Below, piece after piece: positions 33,914 to 43,346 of a DNA stretch of 64,000 nucleotides; positions within the stretch are counted from its first letter, which is position 1; the number at the start of each line of letters is the position of its first letter. Under the pieces are notes generated by a model, which made no database searches, had not been told where the DNA came from, and worked only from the letters and a program-made list of their open reading frames with translations. Source of the stretch: Jejuia sp040720935 (GTDB lineage Bacteria > Bacteroidota > Bacteroidia > Flavobacteriales > Flavobacteriaceae). The stretch covers positions 62,001 through 126,000 of the forward strand of contig NZ_JBFDAE010000004.1 in NCBI RefSeq assembly GCF_040720935.1. The letters run 5' to 3'. Made by a program: the position numbers and the translations under genes.

Positions 33914-35743
33914 CTAATCCTTAATTATTTTTTTAGTGATAAATGTCTTGTCAGAATGAATGTTTACAAGATAAACCCCTTTTGAAAGGCCGTTAAGCCG
34001 AACCGTTCTTAACCGGGATGTATTCGAAATATCTTGTTGTGAAATAAGTCTGCCACTAACATCATAAATAACTATTTTTTCTAAATTGACCAAGCCATCG
34101 TTACTAATAAATAAATTACCTTTAGTTGGGTTAGGGTAGATTCTGATACCTTTATTCAATATATCTTCTTCAATACCTAAAGCACAACTACCAGAAAAAT
34201 TAGTCATTAAAGGCTTACCACATACTGGCTTATCGGTGCTATTTTTTTGTATCATGTTTGCGCCTTCAATATTATCAGCACTTAAAGATCTTAATGATTC
34301 TCCTTCAGCAATAGCAAAATGCATTATGTTATCTGTATCAATAATATGATCCATTTGCCTGCAATGGCCTAATTCATGAAGCGCGGCACTTTCAAAATCA
34401 AACTCGGTACTACTTGGCTTTTGTGAATTAAAGTTCCAATTGGTTTCGTCATCAAACATGATGTCAAATTCAATTACATACCAGTCCAAACTAGGAGCGC
34501 TATTTTTTATTACCGTACATGCCGAATAGTATAAAGTTCTTAAACTAAGAACGGTATCGGGCAAATCATCATCCGGATTGGTACTTGTGCTATTATCAAA
34601 GGATAATACATTAATATCATCTGAATTTGCTTTATGTTGCGCACCAGGACTTGTTATAATGTTTGATTCATTTAAAATCCAATTAATCTGAGTCTTACAG
34701 CTCCAAGTTGTTAATGCTCTTTTAAGGGCTTCTTTTGCTCCCGATTGTTCAGAAAAAACCGATGACATATGCCAAGTATAACCTCCGCTTCCATTATCAT
34801 CAACCAGTTGGGTTTTATATGCCACATTAACCCCTGGATTCAATTGATCCGAAACGATATTGACTTGGGCATGTTTAATAAACAACGTGCTGCTAGAAGT
34901 TAAAAAACTGCCATCATTATGAGTTACTTTTATTCTTCCTGTTCCGGCCTCAGAAGGAATTTCAACCGTAATCCTAGTGTTTGTCCAAGTTAATACTTGA
35001 CTGTCTAACGCATTTACATATCCCGAACCTCCTTTATCGGCATTGCTAAAACCAACCTTGCCTTTTGTAGTGCCAAAATTAGAGCCAGTAATGGTTAAAA
35101 CCGATGCTGTGCCAGCAGTTGAAGTTGTAGGAGAAAAATTTGTAATGGTTACTGGAAATAAATTGCTTGTTTTACTTGATATTGAAGTCTTGTTTTGAAC
35201 GTCAAAATTGGTGAGTTGAATATAATCCGTCTTGGTGTAGCTCATTATTTCATTGTAAAAAGAATTTGTAATTCCTTTTTTAGAAGTAAATCGATTTGCC
35301 GCAGTATTACTATCAAGATCATATTTATAAAACCCCTGCAATGATCCATAGGGTTTAAACCTCATTTTATTAGTCTCCATTTTAGATTCTAATTCTACAT
35401 GGGTATTGTATAAAGTAAATAGGCCTATATCATCTATATTTAGTTTTAAACTTGGATGAACAATTTGAGCATCCATACCTAAAACACCGCCAAGTGTTAT
35501 AATTTCAATTATTGGTAATGTGTCTCCCTTAAACACCTTATATACTTCTACGGTATTGATAGTATATATTTTTTCGTGGTTTTTGTCCCAAAAAGATTTT
35601 TTTGAAAGTACTTTTCCTTCTAATACTAAAGTTGATTTTTCAATTTGTTTGCTTAAGGATACTTTTTTAAGCATTTGCTGTGCAGATATTGATTTAGATA
35701 ATGCTAAAAAAAATATCAAACTAATTAGTGCATGTTTTTTCAT
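33914..35743 (-). CDS. Secreted matrixin-like metallopeptidase with IPT/TIG and T9SS domains
   Basis: 609 residues: a signal peptide (about 1-22), an N-terminal beta domain of about 160 residues (LVLEGKVLSKKSFWD), an IPT/TIG fold (ITNFSPTTSTAGTASVLTIT, GSNFGTTKGKVGFS), then a zinc peptidase domain with HELGHCRQMDHI, the HExxHxxxxxH metzincin pattern, followed by a DNIMHFAIAEG segment that could supply the Met-turn. The C-terminus is a T9SS type A sorting domain (IRIYPNPTKGNLFIS, LSKGVYLVNIH). It is likely exported and cleaves extracellular protein. It is a paralogue of the next gene, with the same domain order. Confidence 0.9.
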   Translation of the reverse strand: MKKHALISLIFFLALSKSISAQQMLKKVSLSKQIEKSTLVLEGKVLSKKSFWDKNHEKIYTINTVEVYKVFKGDTLPIIEIITLGGVLGMDAQIVHPSLKLNIDDIGLFTLYNTHVELESKMETNKMRFKPYGSLQGFYKYDLDSNTAANRFTSKKGITNSFYNEIMSYTKTDYIQLTNFDVQNKTSISSKTSNLFPVTITNFSPTTSTAGTASVLTITGSNFGTTKGKVGFSNADKGGSGYVNALDSQVLTWTNTRITVEIPSEAGTGRIKVTHNDGSFLTSSSTLFIKHAQVNIVSDQLNPGVNVAYKTQLVDDNGSGGYTWHMSSVFSEQSGAKEALKRALTTWSCKTQINWILNESNIITSPGAQHKANSDDINVLSFDNSTSTNPDDDLPDTVLSLRTLYYSACTVIKNSAPSLDWYVIEFDIMFDDETNWNFNSQKPSSTEFDFESAALHELGHCRQMDHIIDTDNIMHFAIAEGESLRSLSADNIEGANMIQKNSTDKPVCGKPLMTNFSGSCALGIEEDILNKGIRIYPNPTKGNLFISNDGLVNLEKIVIYDVSGRLISQQDISNTSRLRTVRLNGLSKGVYLVNIHSDKTFITKKIIKD

Positions 35744-35932
35744 CCCTCAATTTTTATATGGTTTAATTCACCACATTAACGAATTAACGAGGGATTACGG
35801 TGATTCACTAAATTTACGGGAAAATTTCACTTTTAGACTGTTGAAATATGTTAAAATCGTCAAGAGGTAAATTACTGAATTACTTTTATTACACCCTGAA
35901 AATCATACACTTACAAAAGTCTGTTTTAGTTT

Positions 35933-36040
35933 AGAACTCGTCCTGACTTTTGTTTTTAATCGAAATTTAGATAAGATTATTTTTGAAAGATATAGCATCG
36001 CCACGCATAAGAAAATAGGTGAAATATGGGCGATTTTTAG
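35933..36040. repeat. Second, degenerate copy of the 20229-20390 MITE-like element
   Basis: From GAACTCGTCCTGA onward this aligns with the reverse complement of the element at 20229-20390, sharing the terminal sequence, a core with GATTATTTTTGAAAG, TATAGCATCGCCACGC, AAGAAAATAGGTGAAATAT and parts of the right arm. The far inverted repeat is not recognisable, so it is truncated or decayed. It sits in the 363-bp gap between the two metallopeptidase genes; the rest of that gap shows no gene. Confidence 0.55.
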
Positions 36041-36106
36041 CCACGTTTTAGAAAATAGGTATTAATAAATGTTCATCAATACCTCCTTTAGAATTTTTTT
36101 TTTAAG

Positions 36107-38053
36107 CTATTCTAGAATAAGCTTTTTAGTGATAAAAGCATCCTCTGAGTGAATGTTAACAAAATAAAGACCTTTGGAAATCCCTTCTATTCCAATAGTA
36201 TGTGTTCTTGATGTATTTGAAAAATTGTGGCTAGATATTAGCCTGCCGCTGATATCATAGATAATCGCCTTTTCAATAGCAATAGAGGATTCATTTTTAA
36301 TTTGAAATTTACTTCTCGCCGGATTGGGATACATACTAACGCCTTTGTTTAAAGTTTCTTCTTCCGAACTTAAAGGACAAGGTCTATCTGCCATCAAAGG
36401 CTGACCACAAGTCGCAGAAGCCTTACTTCTGGTTTGAATTCCATTTCCACAAGTGCTGTTATTTGCGGTTAAAACACGTTGTGCTTCTCCATTTGAAGTT
36501 GCATAATGCATTACATCCTCAACATTATTTATAATTCTATTAGTACCTGGATCTATTGCATTATTATTCAGGTCAATAACGTGCCCTAATAAATGCCCAT
36601 GCCCCAATTCATGAAGCGCAATAGTTTCTAAATCATATTCACTTGTTGAAGGTATCCCTGTTCCAGTGTACCAAGAATAATCATCATTAAAAACGATATC
36701 CAATTCTGCCACATACCAAAAAAGTTCACCTCCTACAAAACATCCTTTTGAATAATACGTGCATTCACCTAAAGTATCTGAATCTAACTCATCATCACCA
36801 TTATCTGGAATAGCATCATCATTATCAAATCTAATAATGTTGACCGGCGGATCTGGGGTACCTGGAGATGGTACTGATCTGTTCTCAAAATCGGCTACAT
36901 CAACCATCGACGGTGTATCACTAATTGCCCAATAAATCCCGGTTTCACAAACCCATTGATTGAAGGCACGCTCAAATGCAGCTTTAGCACCAGAAACATC
37001 TGTGCCATCAAAAAAATCTTGATACATTTCCCATTCATAACCTTTGTTGACACCCATATCTACATTACTGCTAATGTGTTGTATTTGATAAGCTCTTATA
37101 GGTTCTGGACCATTAACGCCACCTGACCCTGAAGCATCATCAATATCAAATTCAGCATTAATCTCTGCATATGAAACTGTTAGCGTTGAAGATTCTGGAG
37201 ATTGCCCTCCAACACTATCTTCAATATAAATTGGGCCTGTCCCTGCCCGTGATGGCACTTCAACTACAATCTCGGTAGAAGACCAACTTTTAACTTGAGA
37301 ATCCAATGCGCTAATAAATGTACTTCCTCCGTCATTTGCATCACTAAACCAAACCTTCCCTTGTGTGCCTCCAAAATCCGTACCTGTTATTGTTAATTCA
37401 AATTTTGTTCCTGCAGTAACCACATTATCACTCAAAGTAATGGGGCCTGGAACTAAAAGACCCTTACTTGAAACTCCCTTTGCTATTTTATTTTCAACAT
37501 CAAAACCTTTAACTACTTGGTAATTTCTTTTGGTATATTTCACAATTTCATTGTAGAAATTATTGGAAATACCACTTCTTTTATTAAATGAATTTGCAGC
37601 TAAGTTTTTCCTTAAATTATATTTATAATAGCCTTGAGAAGTACCAATGGTTTTAAACTGCATTGTACTTGTTTTACCAACTTCGGGCAATACTGCGGTA
37701 CTGCCAGATAGCATAAAAACACCCACATCATCTTTTCTAAGTTCTAAATTTGGATGTTTCATTATAGCCTCTAGGCCTACAATACCTCCAGAGGTAATCA
37801 CGTCTATAGTAGCTCTAGGTTGGCCTTTAAAAACTTTATACACTTCTATAGTATTGATGGTATAGATCATTTTTTTATTAGTGTCCCAAGTAGATTTTTT
37901 TGAGACAACTTTCCCCTCTATAATTAGGCTAGACTTTTCAATTTGCTTTTTAAGAGGCACTTCATTCAATAACATTTGGCCTTGAAGTTTCATATTGGCA
38001 ATAAGGCATATAAGTGCCACAAACAGTAAACTTACGCGAGTAGAATTTCTCAT
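36107..38053 (-). CDS. Secreted matrixin-like metallopeptidase, paralogue of the adjacent gene
   Basis: 648 residues with the same architecture as the gene at 33914: signal peptide, N-terminal domain (LIIEGKVVSKKSTWD), IPT/TIG fold (LTITGTDFGGTQGKVWFS), metzincin site HELGHGHLLGHVIDLN, a VEDVMHYATSNGEA Met-turn candidate, and a T9SS sorting domain (VSMYPNPARSKFQIK, ISKGLYFVNIH). The insert between TIG and catalytic domains is longer. Many N-terminal motifs are shared with the neighbour, so an old tandem duplication is the simplest origin. Substrate unknown. Confidence 0.9.
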   Translation of the reverse strand: MRNSTRVSLLFVALICLIANMKLQGQMLLNEVPLKKQIEKSSLIIEGKVVSKKSTWDTNKKMIYTINTIEVYKVFKGQPRATIDVITSGGIVGLEAIMKHPNLELRKDDVGVFMLSGSTAVLPEVGKTSTMQFKTIGTSQGYYKYNLRKNLAANSFNKRSGISNNFYNEIVKYTKRNYQVVKGFDVENKIAKGVSSKGLLVPGPITLSDNVVTAGTKFELTITGTDFGGTQGKVWFSDANDGGSTFISALDSQVKSWSSTEIVVEVPSRAGTGPIYIEDSVGGQSPESSTLTVSYAEINAEFDIDDASGSGGVNGPEPIRAYQIQHISSNVDMGVNKGYEWEMYQDFFDGTDVSGAKAAFERAFNQWVCETGIYWAISDTPSMVDVADFENRSVPSPGTPDPPVNIIRFDNDDAIPDNGDDELDSDTLGECTYYSKGCFVGGELFWYVAELDIVFNDDYSWYTGTGIPSTSEYDLETIALHELGHGHLLGHVIDLNNNAIDPGTNRIINNVEDVMHYATSNGEAQRVLTANNSTCGNGIQTRSKASATCGQPLMADRPCPLSSEEETLNKGVSMYPNPARSKFQIKNESSIAIEKAIIYDISGRLISSHNFSNTSRTHTIGIEGISKGLYFVNIHSEDAFITKKLILE

Positions 38054-38255
38054 TTTGGATGGTTTTATATTAATAAAATAGCGAGGGGTAAATCAAATAT
38101 AAGAATTTAAAATCTTCTTTTTTATTTATACTTTTACATCTGTCGTAAATTCAACTTCAACATAACATGAAACTTCCAGGGTCATTTCCCAGTACTTAAG
38201 AACATGATTACAGAGAAGTTACATGAGGCCGCTAAAGAACACTAAAAATAGACAC

Positions 38256-39548
38256 ATGAAATATCATCCCTTAAATAATCAGCTTTTTATTGCTAATAGG
38301 AGAAAGTTTGCTTCTAAAATGAAACCGAAGAGTTTGGCTGTTTTTAATTCAAACGACATCTACCCAATAAGTGCAGATAGCACCATGCCTTTTGAACAGC
38401 ATCGGGATATATTTTATTTAAGTGGCGTAGATCAAGAAGAAAGTATTTTAGTTCTATTTCCAGACTGCCCAAAAGAAAAACATCGAGAAATACTCTTTCT
38501 AAAAGAAACCAATGAGCATATAGCGGTTTGGGAAGGCGAAAAACTAACCAAGGAAAAAGCCCTTGAAACCAGCGGTATAAAAACCGTGTATTGGTTGCAA
38601 GATTTGGATAAAGTTTTGTTTGAAATAATGACGCAATGCGACACCATATACATTAATACCAACGAGCATTATCGTGCAAATGTTGAAACTGAAACCCGTG
38701 AAGATAGATTTACAAAATGGCTGAAAGACAAATATCCTGCTCATGCGGTTGCAAAAAGCAACCCTATTTTACAACGCCTTCGTTCTGTAAAGGAAGAAAT
38801 TGAGATTAATTTAATTCAACAAGCTTGCAACATTACTGAAAAAGGATTTAAACGTGTTTTAAATTTTGTAAAACCCGGTGTGATGGAATATGAAATTGAA
38901 GCTGAATATATTCATGAATTCATTAGAAACCGCTCTAAAGGATTTGCATATACCCCAATAATAGCATCAGGAAATAACGCAAATGTGTTGCACTATATAG
39001 AAAACAATCAAGCATGTAAATCGGGCGATTTAATATTGATGGATGTTGGTGCGGAATATGCGAATTATTCAAGTGATATGACGAGAACCATTCCTGTTTC
39101 CGGGCGTTTTTCTAAAAGACAGCAAGAGGTGTATAATGCTGTTTTAAAAGTGAAAAATGAAGCTACCAAACTATTAACTCCCGGAACGCTTTGGGCAGAT
39201 TATCATATTGAAGTTGGCAAAATTATGACCTCAGAATTGATACATCTTGGATTACTAGATAAAGCTGACGTAAAAAACGAAAACCCCGATTGGCCAGCGT
39301 ACAAGAAATATTTTATGCACGGCACAAGTCATCATATGGGATTAGACACACATGATTACGGAATTTTAACCGAACCCATACAGGCGAATATGGTATTTAC
39401 CGTAGAACCCGGAATTTACATCCCTGGTGAAGGCTTTGGAATTCGTATTGAAGATGATGTAGTTATCCAGAAAACAGGCAAGCCCATCAACTTGATGAAA
39501 AATATTCCAATTGAAGTAGAGGAAATCGAAACGCTTATGAATGCATAA
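38256..39548 (+). CDS. pepP: Xaa-Pro aminopeptidase (aminopeptidase P, M24B)
   Basis: A cytoplasmic metalloenzyme that removes N-terminal residues before proline, 430 residues. The N-terminal creatinase-like domain is followed by the pita-bread catalytic domain with the metal ligands in LMDVGAEYANYSSDMTRT (two Asp), HGTSHHMGLDTHD (His), TVEPGIYIPGEGFG (Glu) and IRIEDDVVI (Glu). The ATG at 38256 gives MKYHPLNNQLF; an in-frame ATG at 38223 would add 11 residues and is less likely. It is convergent with lysC. Confidence 0.95.
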   Translation: MKYHPLNNQLFIANRRKFASKMKPKSLAVFNSNDIYPISADSTMPFEQHRDIFYLSGVDQEESILVLFPDCPKEKHREILFLKETNEHIAVWEGEKLTKEKALETSGIKTVYWLQDLDKVLFEIMTQCDTIYINTNEHYRANVETETREDRFTKWLKDKYPAHAVAKSNPILQRLRSVKEEIEINLIQQACNITEKGFKRVLNFVKPGVMEYEIEAEYIHEFIRNRSKGFAYTPIIASGNNANVLHYIENNQACKSGDLILMDVGAEYANYSSDMTRTIPVSGRFSKRQQEVYNAVLKVKNEATKLLTPGTLWADYHIEVGKIMTSELIHLGLLDKADVKNENPDWPAYKKYFMHGTSHHMGLDTHDYGILTEPIQANMVFTVEPGIYIPGEGFGIRIEDDVVIQKTGKPINLMKNIPIEVEEIETLMNA

Positions 39549-39550
39549 AA

Positions 39551-39575
39551 AAAGGGACGTTAAAAACATCCCTTT
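39551..39575 (-). terminator. Intrinsic terminator of lysC
   Basis: AAAGGGA and TCCCTTT form a stem; on the minus strand it continues into an 8-9 nt T-run (39543-39550 complement). It lies 25 bp past the lysC stop and partly serves pepP in the other direction. Confidence 0.75.
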
Positions 39576-39599
39576 AACCAAAACACTAAAAAATGTAAT

Positions 39600-40922
39600 C
39601 TATAGAGTGACTAATTCAAATAAATAATTATTTAGCTTTTGTAGCGTATTAATCTTGTCTTTAGAATCGACCAATATAGAAATATTATTCTTACTTCCAC
39701 CATAAGATATCATTCTTATTTTTACGTCCTTTAAAATTTTAAATAGTTTGTACGACTTTTCGTGATTCACGATTGAATGACCCACCAAACACACAATACT
39801 TTGATTCTTATCTACTTCTATTTTAGCAAACGCCTCTAATTCGTGAACTATTTTTTCCAAATTTCTATCATCATCAATAGTTAAGGACACCGCAACTTCA
39901 GAAGTGGTTATCATATCTATTGAAGTTTCATAAGTCTCAAAAATTTCAAATACTTTTTTCAAGAAACCATGCGCTTGTAACATTCTACCAGATTTAATTT
40001 TGATAGCGGTAATATTATCTTTCGCTGCGATGGCTTTAATGCCATTTTCAACATGATTACTGGTAATTGATGTGCCTTTAGCAGCTGGATCCATCGTGTT
40101 TTTAAGTCGTACCGGAATCCCATCCTCACGAACAGGCAATACCGTTTGTGGATGTAATATCTTTGCTCCAAAGTAAGCCAACTCCGCGGCTTCATCAAAC
40201 GATAAATCCGAAATTGGTTTTGTGCCCTCAACAAACCTAGGGTCATTATTATGCATCCCATCAATGTCTGTCCAAATTTGTACTTCTTCAGCCTTAATGG
40301 CAGCACCAATTATTGTAGCCGTATAATCGCTTCCTCCACGTTGTAAATTAGAAACTTCGCCATTAGTGTTTAAACAGATAAAACCCTGTGTAATATATAT
40401 GTCGGCTTCTGGAACGTTTTGCAAAACATTTGATAATTTCTCTTTTATGTATTCAAAATCTGGTTCCTTTATGGCATCAATTTTCATGAAATCCAATGCT
40501 GGCAATAATGACGACTTAATGCCTTCTTGCTGTAAAAAGCAGTTGAACATAAACGTGGACATCAGTTCTCCTTGAGCTAAAATCTCGTTTTCAAGTATTG
40601 CAGAAAAAGGCTTATAAACACATTCAATCAAAAAGTTAAATCGTGCTGAGATATAGTTTTTAGTTGAAACATTTAATTCACTATCAATTAGTAACTCATC
40701 AATAACATTAATATATTTCTCATGAAGTGCACTAATATCTTCCAATGCTTTATCAATCGCATTAGCTTTGATATCATTAGCAATTCCGACCAAAATATTG
40801 GTGGTCCCAGACATTGCAGAAAGTACTACAATTTTCTTTTTTCCATCGTTAATGATGTTCTTTACGTTGGTCATGTTCTCAACAGAACCTACAGAAGTGC
40901 CTCCAAACTTTAATACTTTCAT
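39600..40922 (-). CDS. lysC: Aspartate kinase, monofunctional
   Basis: 440 residues, first step of the lysine/threonine/methionine pathway (aspartate to aspartyl phosphate). The N-terminus is the canonical MKVLKFGGTSVGS. Further motifs are QGFICLNTNGEVSNLQRGGS (catalytic/ATP region), IWTDIDGMHNNDPR and the LSFDEAAELAYFGAKILHP block. Two ACT repeats follow in the last 140 residues (ITAIKIKSGRMLQAHGFLKK and the IVCLVGHSI region), expected to bind the feedback inhibitor. The ATG at 40922 is preferred over an upstream in-frame codon that would add 16 residues. It is divergent from an ACT-like protein gene 107 bp away. Confidence 0.94.
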   Translation of the reverse strand: MKVLKFGGTSVGSVENMTNVKNIINDGKKKIVVLSAMSGTTNILVGIANDIKANAIDKALEDISALHEKYINVIDELLIDSELNVSTKNYISARFNFLIECVYKPFSAILENEILAQGELMSTFMFNCFLQQEGIKSSLLPALDFMKIDAIKEPDFEYIKEKLSNVLQNVPEADIYITQGFICLNTNGEVSNLQRGGSDYTATIIGAAIKAEEVQIWTDIDGMHNNDPRFVEGTKPISDLSFDEAAELAYFGAKILHPQTVLPVREDGIPVRLKNTMDPAAKGTSITSNHVENGIKAIAAKDNITAIKIKSGRMLQAHGFLKKVFEIFETYETSIDMITTSEVAVSLTIDDDRNLEKIVHELEAFAKIEVDKNQSIVCLVGHSIVNHEKSYKLFKILKDVKIRMISYGGSKNNISILVDSKDKINTLQKLNNYLFELVTL

Positions 40923-41028
40923 CAGCTTATTTTTCAGAATTTGAGGAGCAAAAGTAGAACACAAAACCAAATTGGAAGCATTTTTAAAAAAAATGATTTA
41001 TTTTTACACAAACTGTTAAATAATTAAC

Positions 41029-41685
41029 ATGAAGACGGTATCTAATTGCGTGGAAGACATTTTAATAACGCAACCTTATTTAGAAGAAGCGCTTTCTAGA
41101 AACATTATTAACTTTAGCGCATTGGCTCTAGAACTGACTGAACCTATCAGTAAAATGCTTAAAAAAGACGTGAAACCTGGAGCGATTATGATGGCTTTAA
41201 GACGCTACAATCCGCCTCCAACATTGGGCAATACCATAAAAATGCGACGCGTTATCCAAAACCTTGGAGATATTACTGTGCGTTCTAACCTTACAGACTT
41301 TACCGTAAAAAATTCACAAACACTTATTGATAATCATGCAAAAATATTAGAGCGTATTAACAAGGAAGATAAATTATTTTATGCGTTTACACGCGGCATC
41401 CATGAAAGTAATCTCGTAGTTTCTAGTAGTTTGAATGATTTTGTAAACAATCATTTGCAACACGAATTTTTTATCGCTGTACAAGAAAATCTCTCTGCTA
41501 TTAGTATCAATTTACCTCAAGACAACTCTAAAATAGCAGGTTTATATTACCATTTTTTTAAGCGTTTAGCCTGGGAAGGCGTGGTACTGTATGAAGTACT
41601 TTCTACAACAAATGAATTTACAATTCTTGTTGAAGATGAATTTGTAGATAAAGCGTTTTCGGCTATTAAGAAAGTGAAGTCTTAG
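41029..41685 (+). CDS. ACT-like regulatory protein of unknown function
   Basis: 218 residues, no signal or membrane segment. The N-terminal half (VEDILITQPYLEEALSRNII, INFSALALELTEPISKML) is helical and resembles a winged-helix-like segment with a basic MMALRRYNPPP stretch. The C-terminal half looks like two aspartokinase-type ACT repeats (NLSAISINLPQDNSKIAG, LYYHFFKRLAWEGVVLYEVL, NEFTILVEDEFVDKAFSAIK). It is divergent from lysC, which carries ACT domains too, so a role in sensing an aspartate-family amino acid is reasonable. The exact function is unknown. Confidence 0.75.
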   Translation: MKTVSNCVEDILITQPYLEEALSRNIINFSALALELTEPISKMLKKDVKPGAIMMALRRYNPPPTLGNTIKMRRVIQNLGDITVRSNLTDFTVKNSQTLIDNHAKILERINKEDKLFYAFTRGIHESNLVVSSSLNDFVNNHLQHEFFIAVQENLSAISINLPQDNSKIAGLYYHFFKRLAWEGVVLYEVLSTTNEFTILVEDEFVDKAFSAIKKVKS

Positions 41686-41825
41686 TTTTATTCCTACTGC
41701 GATTTTTTATCTTTGCATAAGATAATTGAAGATTTTTTTAAATCTAGTATTTTAAAAGTTATAGAATTAGTCATTTTAAAGAGTTGCTATTAATAGTTAA
41801 AAAGGGTAAAAATTCTTCAATTTAG

Positions 41826-41845
41826 ATCCCCGTTTTCACGGGAAT
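41826..41845. repeat. Dispersed palindrome ATCCCCGT-TTTC-ACGGGAAT
   Basis: An 8-bp imperfect stem, same type as 9370-9389 and 54641-54660. A second palindrome, CGAGAC-CAT-GTCTCG, follows at 41865-41879, 8 bp before the alpha/beta hydrolase start. Confidence 0.5.
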
Positions 41846-41887
41846 GACAATTTCAAAGGAATTCCGAGACCATGTCTCGAAAAACTT

Positions 41888-42673
41888 ATGCAATCAAAAA
41901 TGGTTCTAGAACATAAAGGCATTCCAGTTTTTTATACCGATACCGGTAAAGGTAAAGCAATCGTACTATTACACGGATTCCTGGAGAACAGTTCTATTTG
42001 GAAAAACATAACACCAAGACTATCAGAAAAAAATCGGGTGGTTACTATAGATTTGTTAGGCCATGGGGAAACGGGTTGTTTGGGCTATGTGCATACCATG
42101 GAACTCATGGCAGAAGCCGTTAAAGCGGTATTGAAACATTTAAAAATTAGGCGTTCAACCTTTGTTGGACACTCCATGGGAGGTTATGTGGCACTTGCAC
42201 TAGCTGAAAAAGAACCTGATGCCATAAGAGGGTTGTGTCTGGCAAATTCTACAGCAAAAGCCGATAGCGAAGAACGTAAAATTAATAGAGATCGTGCCAT
42301 TGCAACTATTAAAGAAAACCACAAAACATTCATTAGAATGGCGATTGCTAATCTTTTTAGACCTAAAAATCGTATAACCTTCTCAAAAGAGATTGAAGCA
42401 CTAAAAAACGAAGCCTTAAAAATGCCCTTGCAAGGTATTATTGCTGCTTTAGAAGGAATGAAGATAAGAGAAGACCGAGAAATCCTATGGCATTTTAGCC
42501 CCTATAAAAAAATGATGATTATAGGAAAAAGGGACCCTGTTTTAAATTATGACGAATTAATTGCTCAAACTAAAAACTCCGGAGTGGAGGTTGTTGAATT
42601 TCCAGACGGACATATGAGCTTTATTGAAAATGAAGAAGAATTTCTACAAAAAATTATGCATTTCATCGAATAA
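41888..42673 (+). CDS. Alpha/beta-fold hydrolase
   Basis: 261 residues, cytoplasmic. The fold is clear: HGFLENSSIW oxyanion region, IDLLGHGETG, the nucleophile elbow VGHSMGG (catalytic Ser), a lid of about 60 residues, and the acid/base pair in MMIIGKRDPVLNYDEL (Asp) and FPDGHMSF (His). It resembles MenH-type and small esterase families, but the substrate cannot be told from sequence. The ATG at 41888 is followed by a normal strand (VLEHKGIPVFYTDTG). Confidence 0.92.
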   Translation: MQSKMVLEHKGIPVFYTDTGKGKAIVLLHGFLENSSIWKNITPRLSEKNRVVTIDLLGHGETGCLGYVHTMELMAEAVKAVLKHLKIRRSTFVGHSMGGYVALALAEKEPDAIRGLCLANSTAKADSEERKINRDRAIATIKENHKTFIRMAIANLFRPKNRITFSKEIEALKNEALKMPLQGIIAALEGMKIREDREILWHFSPYKKMMIIGKRDPVLNYDELIAQTKNSGVEVVEFPDGHMSFIENEEEFLQKIMHFIE

Positions 42674-42752
42674 TTTTACCATATATCGAAAATATTGAAT
42701 TTATTTTCTATATTTACACCCCCTTAGTATTTAATACCGAAAAACTTAACCT

Positions 42753-43019
42753 ATGCAAAACGACATTACTAAGCCTACATTAATCCCAAAAGTCTATTGT
42801 AGCCTTTTTGGACACAGCTATCACGTTACAAAAAAAGTAACATACCATGTAAAAGAATACACCTGTTCTCATTGTAAAAAGCAATTAACTACAAATGGAA
42901 ATGGTAATTTGGTAGAATTAACACCAAAGTTCAAAGAGATAAATGCCATCTTGGAACGCATTCACCAGTCAAGAACACAACGTTTAAAGAAAAAAACGTT
43001 CGCTTCATCGATTTGTTAA
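42753..43019 (+). CDS. Small CxxFGH...CxxC protein, family member 1
   Basis: 88 residues. The motif is CSLFGHSY, then about 17 residues including VTYHVKEYTC, then CSHCKKQLTTNGNGNLVEL, a C/H-C/C pattern typical of a small zinc ribbon. After it, TPKFKEINAILERIH is a predicted amphipathic helix. It is closely related to the next gene (about 60% identity by eye over the core) and more distantly to 49157-49393 and 49534-49740. The upstream region carries a TATATTTA box, about 45 nt before the ATG, similar to the TAnnTTTG promoter box. Function unknown. Confidence 0.85.
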   Translation: MQNDITKPTLIPKVYCSLFGHSYHVTKKVTYHVKEYTCSHCKKQLTTNGNGNLVELTPKFKEINAILERIHQSRTQRLKKKTFASSIC

Positions 43020-43094
43020 CCGTTTATCAACATTTCTTATTGGTTTTTAATACTTTAGGGCCTCTCTCCTAGAAACAATTAATATGCACACAAA

Positions 43095-43346
43095 ATGAGA
43101 AATATTCATTGCACAGTTTTTGGACACGATTATAAAGTGTCTCGAAACGTAACTTACCACGTTAAAGAATATACCTGTAGTACTTGCAAAAAAGAATTAA
43201 CTACAAACAGCAAGGGTAATTTAACAGAATTGACACCTAAATTCAAAGAAATCAATGATGTATTAGAACGTATTCACGTGAAAAGAAGGTTACGTTTACA
43301 AAACTACAACAAACAAGACACTGAAAATTTATTGGCTGCTGGTTAA
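43095..43346 (+). CDS. Small CxxFGH...CxxC protein, family member 2
   Basis: 83 residues: CTVFGHDYKVS, VTYHVKEYTCSTCKKEL, TNSKGNLTELTPKFKEIN and VLERIHVKRR, the same layout as the preceding gene, so this is a recent tandem duplication. The stop codon overlaps the stop of the convergent thiL by four bases. Probable metal-binding; function unknown. Confidence 0.85.
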   Translation: MRNIHCTVFGHDYKVSRNVTYHVKEYTCSTCKKELTTNSKGNLTELTPKFKEINDVLERIHVKRRLRLQNYNKQDTENLLAAG

